This document shows positions 13,601 through 28,600 of a DNA stretch of 64,000 nucleotides, one piece after another. The position numbers and the translations under genes are program-made. The notes under the pieces were generated by a model. That model had not been told where the DNA came from and did not search any database. It worked only from the letters and a program-made list of their open reading frames with translations. Source of the DNA: Dicaeum eximium (taxonomy: Eukaryota; Chordata; Aves; Passeriformes; Dicaeidae); NCBI GenBank assembly GCA_013396995.1, contig VWZP01005794.1, positions 1,437,355 to 1,501,354 of the forward strand, written 5' to 3'. Positions within the stretch are counted from its first letter, which is position 1; every line of letters starts with the position of its first letter.

Positions 13601-16600
13601 TAAGTTAATAAAAAAAATTAGGACTTTCATTTTCTGAATGTGGATTACTCAGATGGATTTGTCTGTTTTGTCACTGGCAGGAGGAATAGGTTAACTGCAT
13701 ACATGTTCATGAGATGGCACAGAAAAGTAACAGTAAAGTGCCCCCTGCCTGCTGGTCTACACTGTTTTGGAAATCCTATCCGGGAGTGCATGGAGAGTTT
13801 CTGTGAAATGATGGCCAAAGATATTTCCAAAACTGGTTTTGGGGTGGGGTTTTTTATACTTCTTACAGCACTTGAAATGTAAAGGGGCAGAACTTTGACT
13901 GAACCTAATCCCTGCAATTGTAGTATACACTCATTATAAGGCTCTCCATTATAGCAAACTCTCTGATATAAAACTATATCAAATCTGACATTTGTGTATA
14001 CAAACTTCTTTTGTCTGTTTGAGAAGGGATTTGTGCAATTCACAAAATTAGCACAATAGAAATTTAAAAAATTCTTTGTGAAAGAATTTCATAGACTAGG
14101 TTTCACATGTTACCTGTTATTATTAAAGACTTCAACATTTATATTCCTTGGAAATTAGTAACAAATACTTCACTAAAATATTTGAAATAGTTTTATTATC
14201 CATAACAATCGTGGGTGTAAATCAATTTAATTTATTTAGATCTAAAGCTCTTCTTGTATACAAACCTGGAGTTTTAGTTATTGTTTCATTAACTTCTCTC
14301 ACTCCTTTACCTACAAGTAAAAAGACAAATTATCATTTTCATGAACATATTTGTGTGGTTTTTGTATTTTTTAAAATAGAATTTTAAAACAATACCTGAT
14401 GGATGAAATAATCTTTTATCCAATAGAGTCACTTTTAAAACAGAAAAAAACTTGTCTTGAATACTTTACATGTTTAAACCTATCCACTTGCACAAAAATA
14501 TCAGAAAATAATTTAGGAAAATAACATTTTTACTGTGGAAAGTTGTCTGGTTAGCTAAGTATCTCATACATTTAGGGCTAAAATGTTTATATCAGTCCCA
14601 GTGCTATAAAAGAGAGCCTTATAGAGGGGACAAATACTACATCTAATTATGAATAATAATATATTAAGTATAGTAAAATTTTGTTAAGAAAGACTGATCC
14701 ATTTATGACACAAACCAGCAAGAGCCAGATAGCTTGATTCATATAACAGGACCAGATATCATGGGAAAGGATCACAAGTTTTGAATTAAAAAGGTGTAAT
14801 TTGCTATATTTCTGGTACACTCAACAAAGTTATGTCCATTAATCCTGATCAAGTTCTGGACTCATCATTTGGCACATCAGAAAGGATAGTCCCCATTCCA
14901 AGACTTGTTCTTGCATATTGGGTTTTTTTTTCCTCTTTAGGAGCAGAAATTCACTAATTAGACTGATCAATTGCTAAGAAAGCACAAAAAGTGTAGGACA
15001 CTCAATGAGAATCATACCTAAAGACTGTAATCCAATCCTATAGAAATCTTTACTGCATTTTATCTTCAATAAATAAAACAACAACAAGAAGATAATTTTT
15101 CTCAAATTATTAATTATACAGTATATATGAAAAAATCATCCTTTAGGCATACAGTATAAAGATAAGTTCTGATATGTAGATCATATAACGACGCTGAAAG
15201 AAGTCTGCCTTTAAATGGAATAAAAATAAATATTGCTCAAACATCAAAACTATTCAGCACACTTTGATATATTAAAATAATACTGCAAAAACTTTCCCAT
15301 GGTATCTATTTTTACTCTATTCATATTCTAAATATTATTTTATTTTATTTTTCTGAATTGAGAACTAACAGCCATGTTGATTTGCATGCGAAGAGCAAAT
15401 TCAGACCTTATAACTGTATACTTATATCTACTCTAGAAAACTATATGAAAGTTACACTGATATAAAAGTGGATTATAGTGTAGAGTCTTTTTTCTTATTT
15501 TATTGTTATTTTTTATTTTATAAGATTTCCTTACACTAAAAGCATACCTGCATGAGTCTAAAAGCTAGGAAATTAAATAACTTTTCTTGTTCTTATAGAA
15601 AATCATATATTAAGTGCTGAATACATTGAAATACTATTTAAAACTGTAACATAAAGATAAATGCAGCTAAAAGTAGTACTTTATATTGTTTAGGTTTTGT
15701 TTACTGTTGTTAAGGGTAAACATGTATGTTTGCCTATGCACTCACACACATATATATCCCCTTTTCCTCTTCCATGAGCTCTAGATGTTATGTTCCCTTC
15801 AGTTTCTTCACTATTTCTTTCATAAAATAAAAGCTGTTGTTCCATGCATGTCATTAAATAGTAAGTGGAAAAAAATAATACTACTAAATAAAACAAAAAT
15901 GTCAGGGAAAATTATTTAAAACCCAGTAGGATCCAAGAAATCACTTGAGTAATGACTTACTTTTACAAATAGGTGATTTTCCTGTCCATTTCATATCTGG
16001 TTTACAGGTCCGGTGCTCTGATCCACCAGCAAGAAAAAATCCTGGCTGACAGGTATACACCAAAGTATACCCTAAAGTAGGAAGATCTATTGCCTTCACA
16101 TCTACATGTGCCGGTGTTTCTGGCTGCCTGCAAGCATGAGCTGCAAAGGGGTTTCTACAGTTAGAAAACATCGTGGTAAGCAGTTTCCATAGAATTAGAG
16201 TACCCAGTTTGAAATAAATGCATGACAACTCCAGATATAGCTAGTAGCTATTACTTGTAAAAGCAACACTTAGAGTGTGTTGTTATATTATTGTGGGATG
16301 GAAATTATACTATGATGTATTTTTAAAGAATGAACCAAAATCAAATCATGCTAGGAATCAGAAAACAGTTAAAATGAGGGAAAGCACATGCCATTGTACA
16401 TGGTGCAATGATTGGTCCTGTGAATAATTGTACTGTCACAGCTTCAAGCATCACTTCCACTCTGTGCTCTGAAATTAGAGTGGTTACTGTGATAAATAAA
16501 TGCAATTAAATTGAAATAAAGGTTCCACAAGGATGTTTTGTCATAGGACTTTGACTATAACAGATTTAGTTACTCAGTATGCTTCTTTCTTTGTGCCACA

Positions 16601-19600
16601 TACTGTTCATTTATAGCAAGCCAAAGATAATTTAAAACAGGATAAGAATCTAAGGTCATTGTAATGAATTACTTTTAGCTTAGGTCAGTGTATTTTAATA
16701 CAATAGTTATTTGATGTCCTCCAACTCACACAGAGCTATAAGTAATTTGCATAACCATGCATAGCCCAGAAAAGATGAGTTTTGCTGAGTTCTAGTTTAT
16801 GATACACAAAATATTAGGCAACAAAATAGTTCCATGCATATTTCAGGTCACTTTCCATTCTTGATTAATCCACTACACACACAAAAAAGTAATTCTAGCT
16901 TAATTAAAGTCGCTTATGCAATAGGTTAACTATAACAGATTTTTTGAGTAAAACTGATAGAATTATTGTGAACTTCATTAAAAACAATCTGAAAATTCTT
17001 CCTTCAAATTAATACCCCAAATACATCTTTGAATAGGGAACAACAGAAAATAAAACATTTAAAAATATGTTTTAAATAAAGCTTCCCATCCTTGTAGCAA
17101 ATAATTTGTCATGAATTTCCACATGTATCACTTTGTAACTCCTAAAATAGCACACTGTTCTAAGTGGTTAGAGTAGAAACCAGACTCACGAATGCATTCA
17201 GATTGTATTCCACTCCAGGTTAGGTTAGCCAGACAAGAACGAGTGGTAGATCCCTGGATATGGTAACCTTTTCTGCATCTGAAATAGACTGTGCTCCCAA
17301 CCTAAGGATCAAACCAGAGTGTTAGAGAGAAGAAGTATCCATCGTGTGTAGTCAGATATCAAGACAGTGATAAGTTAATACAGTTTTTTTCAAAAATAAG
17401 AATGTCTGCTTTTTACAGTTTCTAGAGTTATACTTTTTTTTTTTAATGTGATGAAATGGTTAAGTAATTGATTCTTTTGAGATCTTATTTAAAAGCAATA
17501 TGTGGAAAAATATTGACAAGGCTGTTCACACGGAAAAGAATGATATTCATACATTTCTGCTGATTAGTTTTTCTGTGTGATAGAAGCAAACTAAATGCCT
17601 GAGATGCCTCTCTTTCCTGTATATCACTGCATATATTTCAATAGAATTTGACCATGAAGTCACTTTCAAAGGCTTTTAATTGTGTGATTTGACTAAATAT
17701 GGGGTTTTTTAGAGTGAAAAGTAAAAAACTACGAAGAACTGTTTCATCTATAAATACATTTACTAGAGAAAACTCCAGGTGAAAACTTCTTACACTGCAT
17801 TTATTACTATTAAGTTTTATTTGAGATGTTCAACTAGCAGAATGAAGTAATGGAAATTACTTCCAATGATCAAATACAATATGACCTTCCTCAAAAGAAA
17901 AGGTAAAATAACAGAGAAAATGCTCTTTGAATTTCAACTGGGAATAGAAATGCATGAAAACTACATACAAAATTGCAGGTCAGAAAGAATCTTCTTAAGA
18001 GGTGAGAAAGTGATTGTGTAGAGAGTTCTAGTATAATGAACTTATTGAAGGTACTTACAAAAGTAACCAGAATGTAACTCCAGGCCAAGTTATTTAATGA
18101 TACAGGGCTAATCAGTAAAGCAGTACTTTTGTTTTGGATAAAAAAATCTTGGCAACAGTAAGTAAATAAATAAATAAATTAGACAAATTTGACTTTATTG
18201 GAAATTATATGACTTTAATAAAGTAACATATCACACAGACAAGTTGCAAATGAGTAGTGACCAATGCGTATTAGTAAGAGCTTGGAGTTATAGAAAGGCA
18301 GATAGCTGTGCACTGCAAATGTCACAGAAGGACTTCAATGGAAATTAAAAATTAGTATCTTCAAAAGTAGCTACCTGCTATCTATGCACTCAATTATATA
18401 AAACCTGCTTATCATGGTAGATGTTTAGCAAATGCACACCATTTCTCCCAGAAGCAGCTTGGGAAAATCACTGGTGTTTTTAAAGGACATATTACTGCTA
18501 TGCCTTTGTAGACTTATGTAGTTCTAACTATTTTTAAACATATTATTCTCTCTATCCTGCCAAGGACACACAGCATGTCTTTAGCAGGGAGTAGAACAGT
18601 GTGTGGCTAGTCCTGAGTCTAAGTCGTCTTACTTGTGCCAATTCTGGTATCTGTCAGTAACAACGAGATGCAAATCTTTTCTCAATGCTCCAAAAGACCA
18701 AGCAAAAAGTAACATAGGTTCAAGGTAGTTAAAGAGTTATACTGCTTTTTCATTTTACTGGTAAAAGTTAAAACGAAATCAGCACACTCTTTGTATAATG
18801 CTTGGATGAAAAACATTGGGGGCATTCCTAAGTCACAGTGCAGGGAAGCACAAAAGGCAAAGAATAAATGGGGCAAGACAGGATACTGTTAGCCTGGGGA
18901 AAACCCTACAAAGGTCTGCTGCCTGTTAGGTCACTGTTCTATAATGAGGAAAGACTGCTGAAAAGTGTTTTATAGAAGTTTGTCTATGTCATACAAACAG
19001 GAAGCCCATTAATAATGTAAGAAAAAAAACCCCAAAACAATCTAGTTCCATAGCAATTAGAGAGAAGTCTCCATGTTGTGGTACAAGGTAGCACTCTGAG
19101 AGTGAACACATACTGGAGAAAGACTTAATGCACAACAGAGGAAGACTTACTCTGGCTTCTAGAGGTGAATGAGAAGAGAAGATCAGTCTACATAAACATG
19201 AACAACAGAGAACAGTGAATTGTTGCCAGTTATTAAAGACAATTGTGAGGCAGATAAAAGGGGGAGAAAAAAGAAAATAATCCCCCATTAAAATTAGGTG
19301 CAAAGATTGGAGCTGTTTTTAAAGAGAAAATGGGGACAGGTACAGGACCAAGATGAGACATCAGAAAGGTAACTGCACCTATTACTGGAAGCAGAACCAC
19401 CTTGGGCAAGGCCACAAGATGTGGCTCAGGGAGAAGTGCCTCAGTATCTGTGAGCCAGGCAGGAGCAGAAGGTGAAAAAAAGAGCTGACAGCCACAGCAA
19501 CAAAAGGCAGAAAAATTGCAGGAGAGAGAGGTTACCAATAACCAGAGGAACTTAGAGAAAGGACTTTTTGAAAAACAGTTCTACTGATTTAGTCACAATG

Positions 19601-22600
19601 GGCACACTGCCCTAGGCTCAGAAATAAGCAGAAAACCCAAACAGAACTTATTTAAAATTTCAGTCACACATATTTATACCTGAAAAATCTACCCCCATAA
19701 AGTTTATCAGTCTGTATAATGACTGTGGATTGGTCATTGTTGCATCTACACTTATTTCCTCAGTCACTTTTCTGCCTCTCACTTGTTAAACTAACAACCT
19801 GTGGGGAATCTGGAAATTCTAGAAAGGATATTCATCACAGAGAACCTGGACACAACACAGAATAATTTTATCTTCTCTGACTGAATAAAATATAACATGA
19901 ATTTCTAATTTAGTAAAGCCACTTGCTGACGTTTTCGTCAAGGACTACATGGCCTTTGAATCACACAGGTCTTCGGTTGTTAGGTATTTACTGACTATTC
20001 ATCAATGTATGAAGGAATTATTATCATAAAGCAGGGTAATTATATTATGTCATATCATATTAAGTAATCCATTTATAAATAGCCCTCCCTACTGAAGTCC
20101 CCTAAAGCACTCAATGCATGATATATTGCAGGGTTAGAAGTTCTTGCTTTAAGCTGAATGTTTTAAAAAAAGCTTGGCATGAAGAACGAGTATTTATTTA
20201 AAAAAGGGTGGAAATTTCTCAAGATTTGCATCAGACATTTAAGACTACACATAATATTTCTCATTAAATTTCATACATAATTATTAAATACATTTTCATT
20301 TTAGAAAGCTAATAAATAATAATTTAAAAATTACCTCATAACCTCTGGAACTATTTTGTATTCCAAAATGTGGAGTACCAGGGTCTGTACATGTATTGTG
20401 AGCTGGATCTAATGCAAAATGTGAAACACAACAAATATTATTATGGTATGGAAAAAATACTCTAAAAGTGTTTGCAAAGATTAATAATTTCATCAATGTC
20501 CACTGATGACAAGAACTCAATTTTTAACTGAATGTGTGTTTTTCTATGTATTACACTAGTATTTCAAACTAAATTACCAAGTATGTAATAGTAATTTCTT
20601 TCAGTACATTGTCATTATTTTAAAATATTTTTGTAGGTATTCCTGGTAGCATAGACTTCACAGTTAGGGTTGCACTAATTTTTAGCAATCTTATCCTTTT
20701 AAATCTCTTTGCATCCATAGTATATTTCACTATTCACAATGCATTTTGACTACATAGAAACCTTTGGAAATCTTTGTATTTTCTTCATTTCAAATAAACA
20801 GCTTAATGATAAGTATTTCTAAAAAAACCATACCCCTCCCAAAAAAAAAACCAAAAAAAACAAACACACCAAAACTCCTCAAACCCCAAAAAATCCCACA
20901 AACTAAAAACCCCAAACCCATAATCAGCCTGCTTTCGTATAGCAAGGAAATACTTTTTATTTTTGTATAGGCTTTTTTCCTATGCCACAAAGAAAACAAG
21001 TTTCTAATGGAGCACCACCTCAGTTGTTGCTGGAGAATAAAATTCCCTCCATGAAAAAAGCATGTGCCAACAGAGTAAAACTAATTGTTCTGTTTCATTT
21101 GAGTAATTTAAAGCAGTGGAACTATTTTTTTCATTCAGTAATGCCCATATTCTGGTGGTGGCTTTGGAGTTGCCCAGTCATATCCACCAGTTAGACTGCA
21201 CAGAACTTCATCCAGTGGATTTTTCTAGAGCATGTGATTCTCTCTTGGCAACCGAGTCTGTTGTGTGCTGACACTGAATTATGAAGAACACATCTTGCGA
21301 CTATACTTCATCTGTAACAATTTTTAGTTTTCTGTATAGCAAAAACTGAACTTATCATTTACAGTACTGTGATATTTCATTTCACTCTTTGCCAACTCCC
21401 ATTTTCAATACTGACCATCAGTAGAGCATAAAAATTCACTGATTCACTGGACTGTTATTTACCAATGGTTTTAAAAGTTAGGTGGATGTTGACCTAAAGT
21501 GTAAAAATAAAAAGCAAACATGCTCCTGATGTTGAGATGCTTGAACAGCTCAGGAACTTCTTAAAAATTATCAACAACTGGAATTCTATTTATAATAGAA
21601 ACATGAAGCTGAATTGAATTTTTAAGATAGGTCTCACCTGAAGAAGACTTCTCAAAGTGTTCTACGGAAACCATTACTACCCAGAAACAGAAAAGCTTCC
21701 ATATATGATATTTTCAGGTCTAGTTCTAGATATTGTTCGCTGCTCTTAACCTTCAAATTGCTTAGAAACTTTATCTGTAAATATGTTAGATCATCTACTA
21801 TTTTCCTTTTACAATAACATAAAAATAGGATGTAAAAGAAAAACTTCTATCTTTGATACTTTCCATATGCTCCTATATTATACTATATCAAATATAAACA
21901 GAAATGTGATTATTACATTTTCAAAGTTGATTCTTTGCATCAGGCCTGAAAATTAGATTTTTTAAGCCTTCTTGCCTCTGTAGCAAAATATAGGTGTAAG
22001 ATGATTGCCCAGTTTGCAAAAAACTATGGAGAGAAGTTTTTAATTCATACAAAAGAATTCTGTTGACTGTTATGTCTTAATTTAAAAATACAGGCTGCTT
22101 TCAATAATCATGATTACAACCTTTTCCAAGAGTGCCCAGCTCTTTCACACAGCCAATATCTCAGCCACAACAAAATATATAAATGGCCTACAATTTACAT
22201 CTGAATATGTTTATTTAGAAATATCAAAGAGAATTTTTTTATTATAAAGCTGAACTGATTTTCTCCAGCAAGTCACCCCAAGTGGGATCAAATTCTGATG
22301 TCAGTGGGAGTTAAAGGTGTCAATCTGATTGATGTAACATGCTAAATGCCCACCAGTTACACAACATTCAATGAGAAACAGAGTATTTGGGAGTTCATTA
22401 GAATTTCAAAAGATCAGAGATGTACAAGCCATGTTCACAAAGTCCAAAACGCTTTGAATCAGGATTGATTCTGAAAAATGCCTTTAACTCTCCAGTGACA
22501 AAATCTGGTCTTTAATCTGCCACAGTCTTCTGCATGTCCAAGAGATTCTAAAAATATATGGAACAAATTTATTTGCACCTATTGATGTTCTGCATTTCCA

Positions 22601-25600
22601 GCAGACAAGCAACCATGTAAATTTACAAATGACTTCATATGTGATTGTGTTTATCCTATAGTATTTATACTCAAAATATAACCTTATTAAACTAGTTATT
22701 TTTATATTACACAGACTTTCTATATACTTGGCTAGTTAACTGTCAGATTTATGATAGTGGAATAGTTTATCAAGAATATTCTGAGTAGAAAATGCATTAG
22801 TGGTATTTATTACCAATGCATGTTGGCTGAATTCCACTCCAAGTACCATCTGCTTGACAGAACCTTCTTGAAGAGCCTATCAGAATAAAAGGAGGTCTGC
22901 ACTGAAAGCTAACTTCAGATCTGTAGGTGAAACTTTTTCCATTGAGGCGTCCTTCTGCTGGAGTACCAGGATCACCACAAAACACGGCTGATACATAAAA
23001 TTGAAAAGAAAGAAAAGGTATTAAAATCTGCACATGCTTTAACCTGAAGTATTCTACATTGTTTTACGTGCAAGGCAGGCATATTGGATATGAGTGCAAA
23101 TGCTATGTTCATTTATCTGTGTATGACTGTAGATCTAAATTCTTGACAGCAATTCAAAATAAATTGCCACTGTTGTAGCTATTGTAAGCATAAAATTTAA
23201 CCTGCAAAAATTGAGCTTTTAAGTGAGGCTCTTAAATATTGATTAGATTTGGATTACAAAATAATCCTGGAGTAGACAATGATATATTGCAATGCTTAAA
23301 AATAAAACCATTTTTCAGATCTGTCACCCTCAAATGAGTAGGCTGGAAATTTTTGCCCTAATTAGATAAAAGGCAAAAATGTTTATCAGGGTCCTAACAA
23401 GATTTCAAGTACTCAAAGAGTTGAGTTAACAGATTTAGAAAATGCTGAGAAACAAATACAAGCAAGATATGAGGGGATGTACTCGCCTTCAGAAAGAAAA
23501 AATTGCTTAGAAAGGCTATGAGCTATGAGCTTAAGGGTTAGCATCCTTGTTTTCACCTGTTAATGGAAATGGAAACAGGGAAGAAAGAAAGGAAAAGTGT
23601 AAGGGAATATTTCAGTCATGCTCACCACAAGTCAAATTCAGAACATCCAATAGGATTACCAGTAAGGCAAATGGTGATGTGTCCAATTAGATAACAAGAG
23701 ATGGGGGTGACTTTTGGGGAAAGGAAGAAAACTGTGACCTTTAATGGGCACAGCCACTCAAATTTCATAACAAGGTAAGCTTTTTGGTATAAGGAAGGAG
23801 AATCCTGCAGTAATTTGTATATTACCTGATGTAGCTGAGTCCTTTTTAAATTGTGATTATTTGACTGTAGCCCAAGACAACTGATTGTAGCTTTGGTGAA
23901 GCCCAACACAACCGTACCCTGAAAACTTACGCAAGCACTGTGGGATGTCTCCCCGCCAAACTCCTCGCCCTTCGCAGGAGAGAATGGCTGTGTTGGACAG
24001 CTGGTAGCCTTCGGCACAGCTGTAACTCACACTAGCACCCCAGCGATAATCAGATCCTTCCACTTTCCCATACAGCACTGCTGGAGGGGGGCCACAAGTA
24101 ATAGCTGTGTCAGAAAAAAAAAAAGTTACAGTTTCAAGAATTTATAGGATTTGGAACGTGCAATTTATTACGCATTCATACATTTGAATCTAAAAAAAGG
24201 ATTTCAGGCTATTGTTCCAACAAAGCATACCTGTGTTGACAAACCAGCCTGTAATAGACAGAAAACTAATTTAAGTACAAAAATAAAGGCTCTGGATTTA
24301 GGAAGTCCCCACGTGCTAGGTTGCTAGAAGCCCGAAGAGTACACAGATACCTAGTTTCATATTTTTCCCTACATATTCATTACTGATTATTTTTGGCAAC
24401 AGGTTGCTAAGCTAGGTAAAGGTTTTTAATAAACATGATTTCCTTCAATAAATAAGTTTTTATGATTCTGAATTTCTAAATATTTGCATTTTCTTTTAAA
24501 TCAATTTTGCAGCACTATTTAATATGACTGTTCATTCACCTGCTCATCTCCTAAGGCTTTCCACACATAATGGTAATTAATTTCATTGGTAATTAGGGCC
24601 TAAGAAATTATTCTGATGTTTTCCATCTTCTGATAAGAGTGCACAAAATGATGAAATCTGGAATGTCCAAGTTTACATTTCCATATAATTTCTTTTAACA
24701 AAGACCAGAACCATAAAATCACTCAGGCAGTAAATCTGATGACAGAAAAATGCAGTCAGTTGAATACATATGCCAAAATTTAATTAGTAGGCCAGACTTA
24801 GATATCACAGTGAAGTGGTGCTAGGTGAGTTGGCAGCCTAGGCCTTTTATAAGCAGAAGATGCCCTAGGTTGTTAAATTTACTCCCTGGGCTGCTGAAGT
24901 TGTGTTAACAATTTTCACCAGCCTGCCATATTTTTCTTTCAGCCTCATCTCCACTATGACCTTCCTGATAGCACTTGTAATTAGCTATTTGTGAAACATA
25001 TTTTTGGCAGTTTATGATCACTACACTACTGCAACAAGGGAATCTTTTACAGAAAGCTTGGTTTGCAGAATCCTGTTACAGAATTTTGTCCATCTAATCC
25101 AAGAGAAATGGGCCAAAAAGGAAAATGGGTATTTCATTCATATTTTTTTAAGCTGAGCACTCTGACATTCTTCATTGCAGAGTGATTTGATTCTACTTTA
25201 GTCAATAATGCCACTATTTTGATTGCTATTCTATCACAGCATATGTGCAAAATAAATATAAATTCTACAGAAATACTTATCTAAATGTTTTAGTTGCATT
25301 TGGAACAGTAATTGTTCCAGAGAATATTTTGATTTTTCTTTTTTTATAAATAAAGACACCGGTTACTGAATATCACATATGTGTCAAAACATTACTTGTA
25401 AACTGTTAAGTTCAAAAGCTCACCTCTGCAAATTGGTTTACTTTGGTTCCACGTGCTGTCTTTTACACAACGCATGGTAGATGAACTTGCAGGTTCCATC
25501 AGATAGCCTGGATTGCACTGATAGCTGACTGTCTTATTAAAGGTAAAATCATTTCCAAACTGAATGCCATTTGCTAACGCACCTGGATCCCCACAGTTAA

Positions 25601-28600
25601 TCACTAGTGAGGAAAAGAAAAAAGGAATTTTTTTTTAATAGGCATATAACCGTGCATACCTAATGTCCTTTCATTTCGTTTACAATACAAGAAAAAATTT
25701 GTTTCTGTCAAGGAAAGTTATCTTTCTGAGGCATTTCAATAGCATGGACCAAATATCACTCTCCTTTAACACAGTAGCCTCATCTGGCATGCTCTACAGC
25801 TACTGCAGACTGTTGGTGGTAGTTTTGACAGGACATTTTCTACCTCCATACTGAGATCTTTGTCACATCAAACCTGAAGTGATGGTGCAATAGAATTCCA
25901 GCAGTTATGAAATGCCTCTTTTCCCCCTTTTTTATATTTCTTTTCTTTTGTGTGCATGTACATATAAAAGTACTGATGTACTGTGAGTCTGGCCTTGTCA
26001 GTGAGGCCACTAGCCCTGCTTGCCTTGTAGCACTCCTCTGGTCCCTGCTCACCTTACCTGATGGAATAGCCCAGTCTTGCTGCTCCCTCATTCTTGGTCC
26101 TTAGCAGAAGGTGATTGATCAATTCTGACTCATTTGGCTTACAATAAAAACTGGCATAGTAATGTATCCAATTATACAAAATTTGATTTTGAGCTACCAG
26201 AACTTCCTCCTCTAAGCATAAGCCACAGGGGGAAAAAAGGGAAAAAATCCTAAAGGAAACTCTAAAGGAACAGCTAAATATAACATTATTCTAAAAAATA
26301 TTAATATCATCAAATTGACATCTCTGAGGTAAACAAATACAATAAAGTTACCTATGTAGCCATCTTAAGAAGATAGTTCTGGAAGCATCTAGCATGTATT
26401 ATAAGGCTATGTACCTTTAGATATACTAAAATATTCATGCATTACAAGACAGGAATGTGGAAAAAATATGTTGTTTTATCTATCCAAACAATAATTTTCA
26501 GTAGGAGGGCTGGATGACTTACTATGTTCAAGCTTTAGGGGAAGAAAATTTCTTTCTGACCTGTGCAGTCTGGAGCAGTGCCAGTCCATGTCCCATTAGC
26601 AGTACAATGCCTAGTAGTTAGCCCTGAAGTTTTGTAACCTTCCCAGCAGGCATAAATGACTGAGCTGGAGAACAATATTCCATCAGTGTATATTATCATA
26701 CCATTGGCTGGCGTGCCAGGGTTCCCACAAGAGACAGCTGCAAAGAGAAGATTTAAAAAAAAAAAAAAAAAGTATTTTCAAGATAGGTGACTAACTGGGA
26801 TGAAAAAAAGGAAAAGAACAACTAGGTTAATAGCTCATCTTTAAAACACCTATAGCAAGTTTTACTTGGAAAATATGTAAGAGGTATATTCTTGAATTAA
26901 CATTTATTTCTCTTTGTTAATATTATTACTTGCATCTGGGTTTTTTTCCTTTTTTTTTCAATTCCTCATTCACATAGTTTGCCCTTTTTTTCTACTCCAC
27001 CCAATACAGTTACTGGAGCAAATAAAGCCCATTCAGGACTTTCTGATTTTACCTCTGGTTTGCCTTTTGGCACATTTTTCTATTCTCTTCCTGTCTTCTG
27101 GTATCTCCTTTTTCAATTGTAAAAATGCATAAATAGTAAATTTTGACCTTCTTGTCAATTTATTTTTTTAATCAAGAAAAGAAGAGATATTCTGTATTGG
27201 CCTCCACATCTCTTGGGCATTTAAATCAATCCTTTAAGGCAATAATTATGTTTCAGCTTCATATGTCCAAGATTTGATTATTTTGATTACACACTGGGGT
27301 TTTTTGGAAGGTGAGGGTATTTTTTCCCCAATGGACCAAACATTCATTAAAAGAATTTAGGGTTTTGTTTTGAATTTTCCTAACAACTTTTCTAGCAACT
27401 CCAATCTTTTGAGACCCCCATCTAGAGTACTGCATCCACCTCTGGGGTCCCCAGCAGAAGAAAGTCTTGGACCTGCTGCACATGCACCTGCTGGATGGTC
27501 CCCAACACAATAGTTATAATCCAATAATTAAAATATAACAGTGCTACGTTTTGTGATTAAAACAAATATTATTTGCCAATTAAAAATTAGTCTACAATTT
27601 ATGTTTGGAATAATACCTTAATGCCGTTTTAAAATCAATTTTTAATCACTTTTTAAGTCTAAAAGTTTCAAATAGTGAAGAGAAAAATTCAACAGGTTGG
27701 AACTTGAATGATTAGGAATGAATAGATATTCTCCTAATCTCATCGTTACTTAGAATAAATAAAAAATTCAAGGACTATAGAAAAAATGGGAAAAAAAGAG
27801 GCTTTTTTCTTTTTTTTTTCCTGAAAAGAGAAGGTTGAAGCAAACACTATGATGAAAGTGGGGAAAAGGCAGCATTTAAAACACTGTTCTGCTGTCCTAC
27901 TAAATGTCTTAATGTAAGGGAAGCAGGATACTGAAAACCATCCATTTTCTGTTGAAAATACTGATTCAAATACAGATCTTGTGCCCACTGCCATTTTTAT
28001 ACAGTTATGATGATATCTGCACTGACAGAAGATTAGTCTGTACGGAAGAGTACTGCAAAAGAAGAATTGTTCTCAGAATCAAACGTGTAGGTAAAAGAAA
28101 TTGTTGCAAATATTTTGTTCTATCTTGTTTAGGAGACAACAGATACTACAGAATCCATCAACTCTGATAACTTAGATAAGGTAATTTTTCAAACATTCTC
28201 GCAAAATGAGAAGACATTATAGAACTGAATTTAAGAATCTTCTTTAATAGAATCTTCTATTACTACTTTCCAGTTTTAACTGCACAAAAAATGTAAAAAT
28301 TCTTTACTTATAAAATCTTAAATAATATTTTTAAAAATTTAATTATCTTTTATAAAATCTTATTTAAAAATGTGATTTTCAGAAATATTTTTGTTGCATT
28401 TCTTCTGAAAAAGGCAGCATAAAAATATCTCCTTAGAAAATAGTCTAACTTCTGTTGAGAAATATGTATTGATTTATTAATTTATACTTAATTTAAATAT
28501 TAATTTATGCAATTTTAGTTTTATCATTTTATTCAGTCCTTGATGCATAGATATTACATAGAAGATGAAAATATTTTATTGTTACAAAACAGCTGACAAA

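Noticed and set aside
13645..14043. 132-codon minus-strand open reading frame in the intron before the 45-nt exon
   Set aside because: No similarity to known families, overlapped by an open frame on the other strand, and no phase-compatible splice borders were evident.
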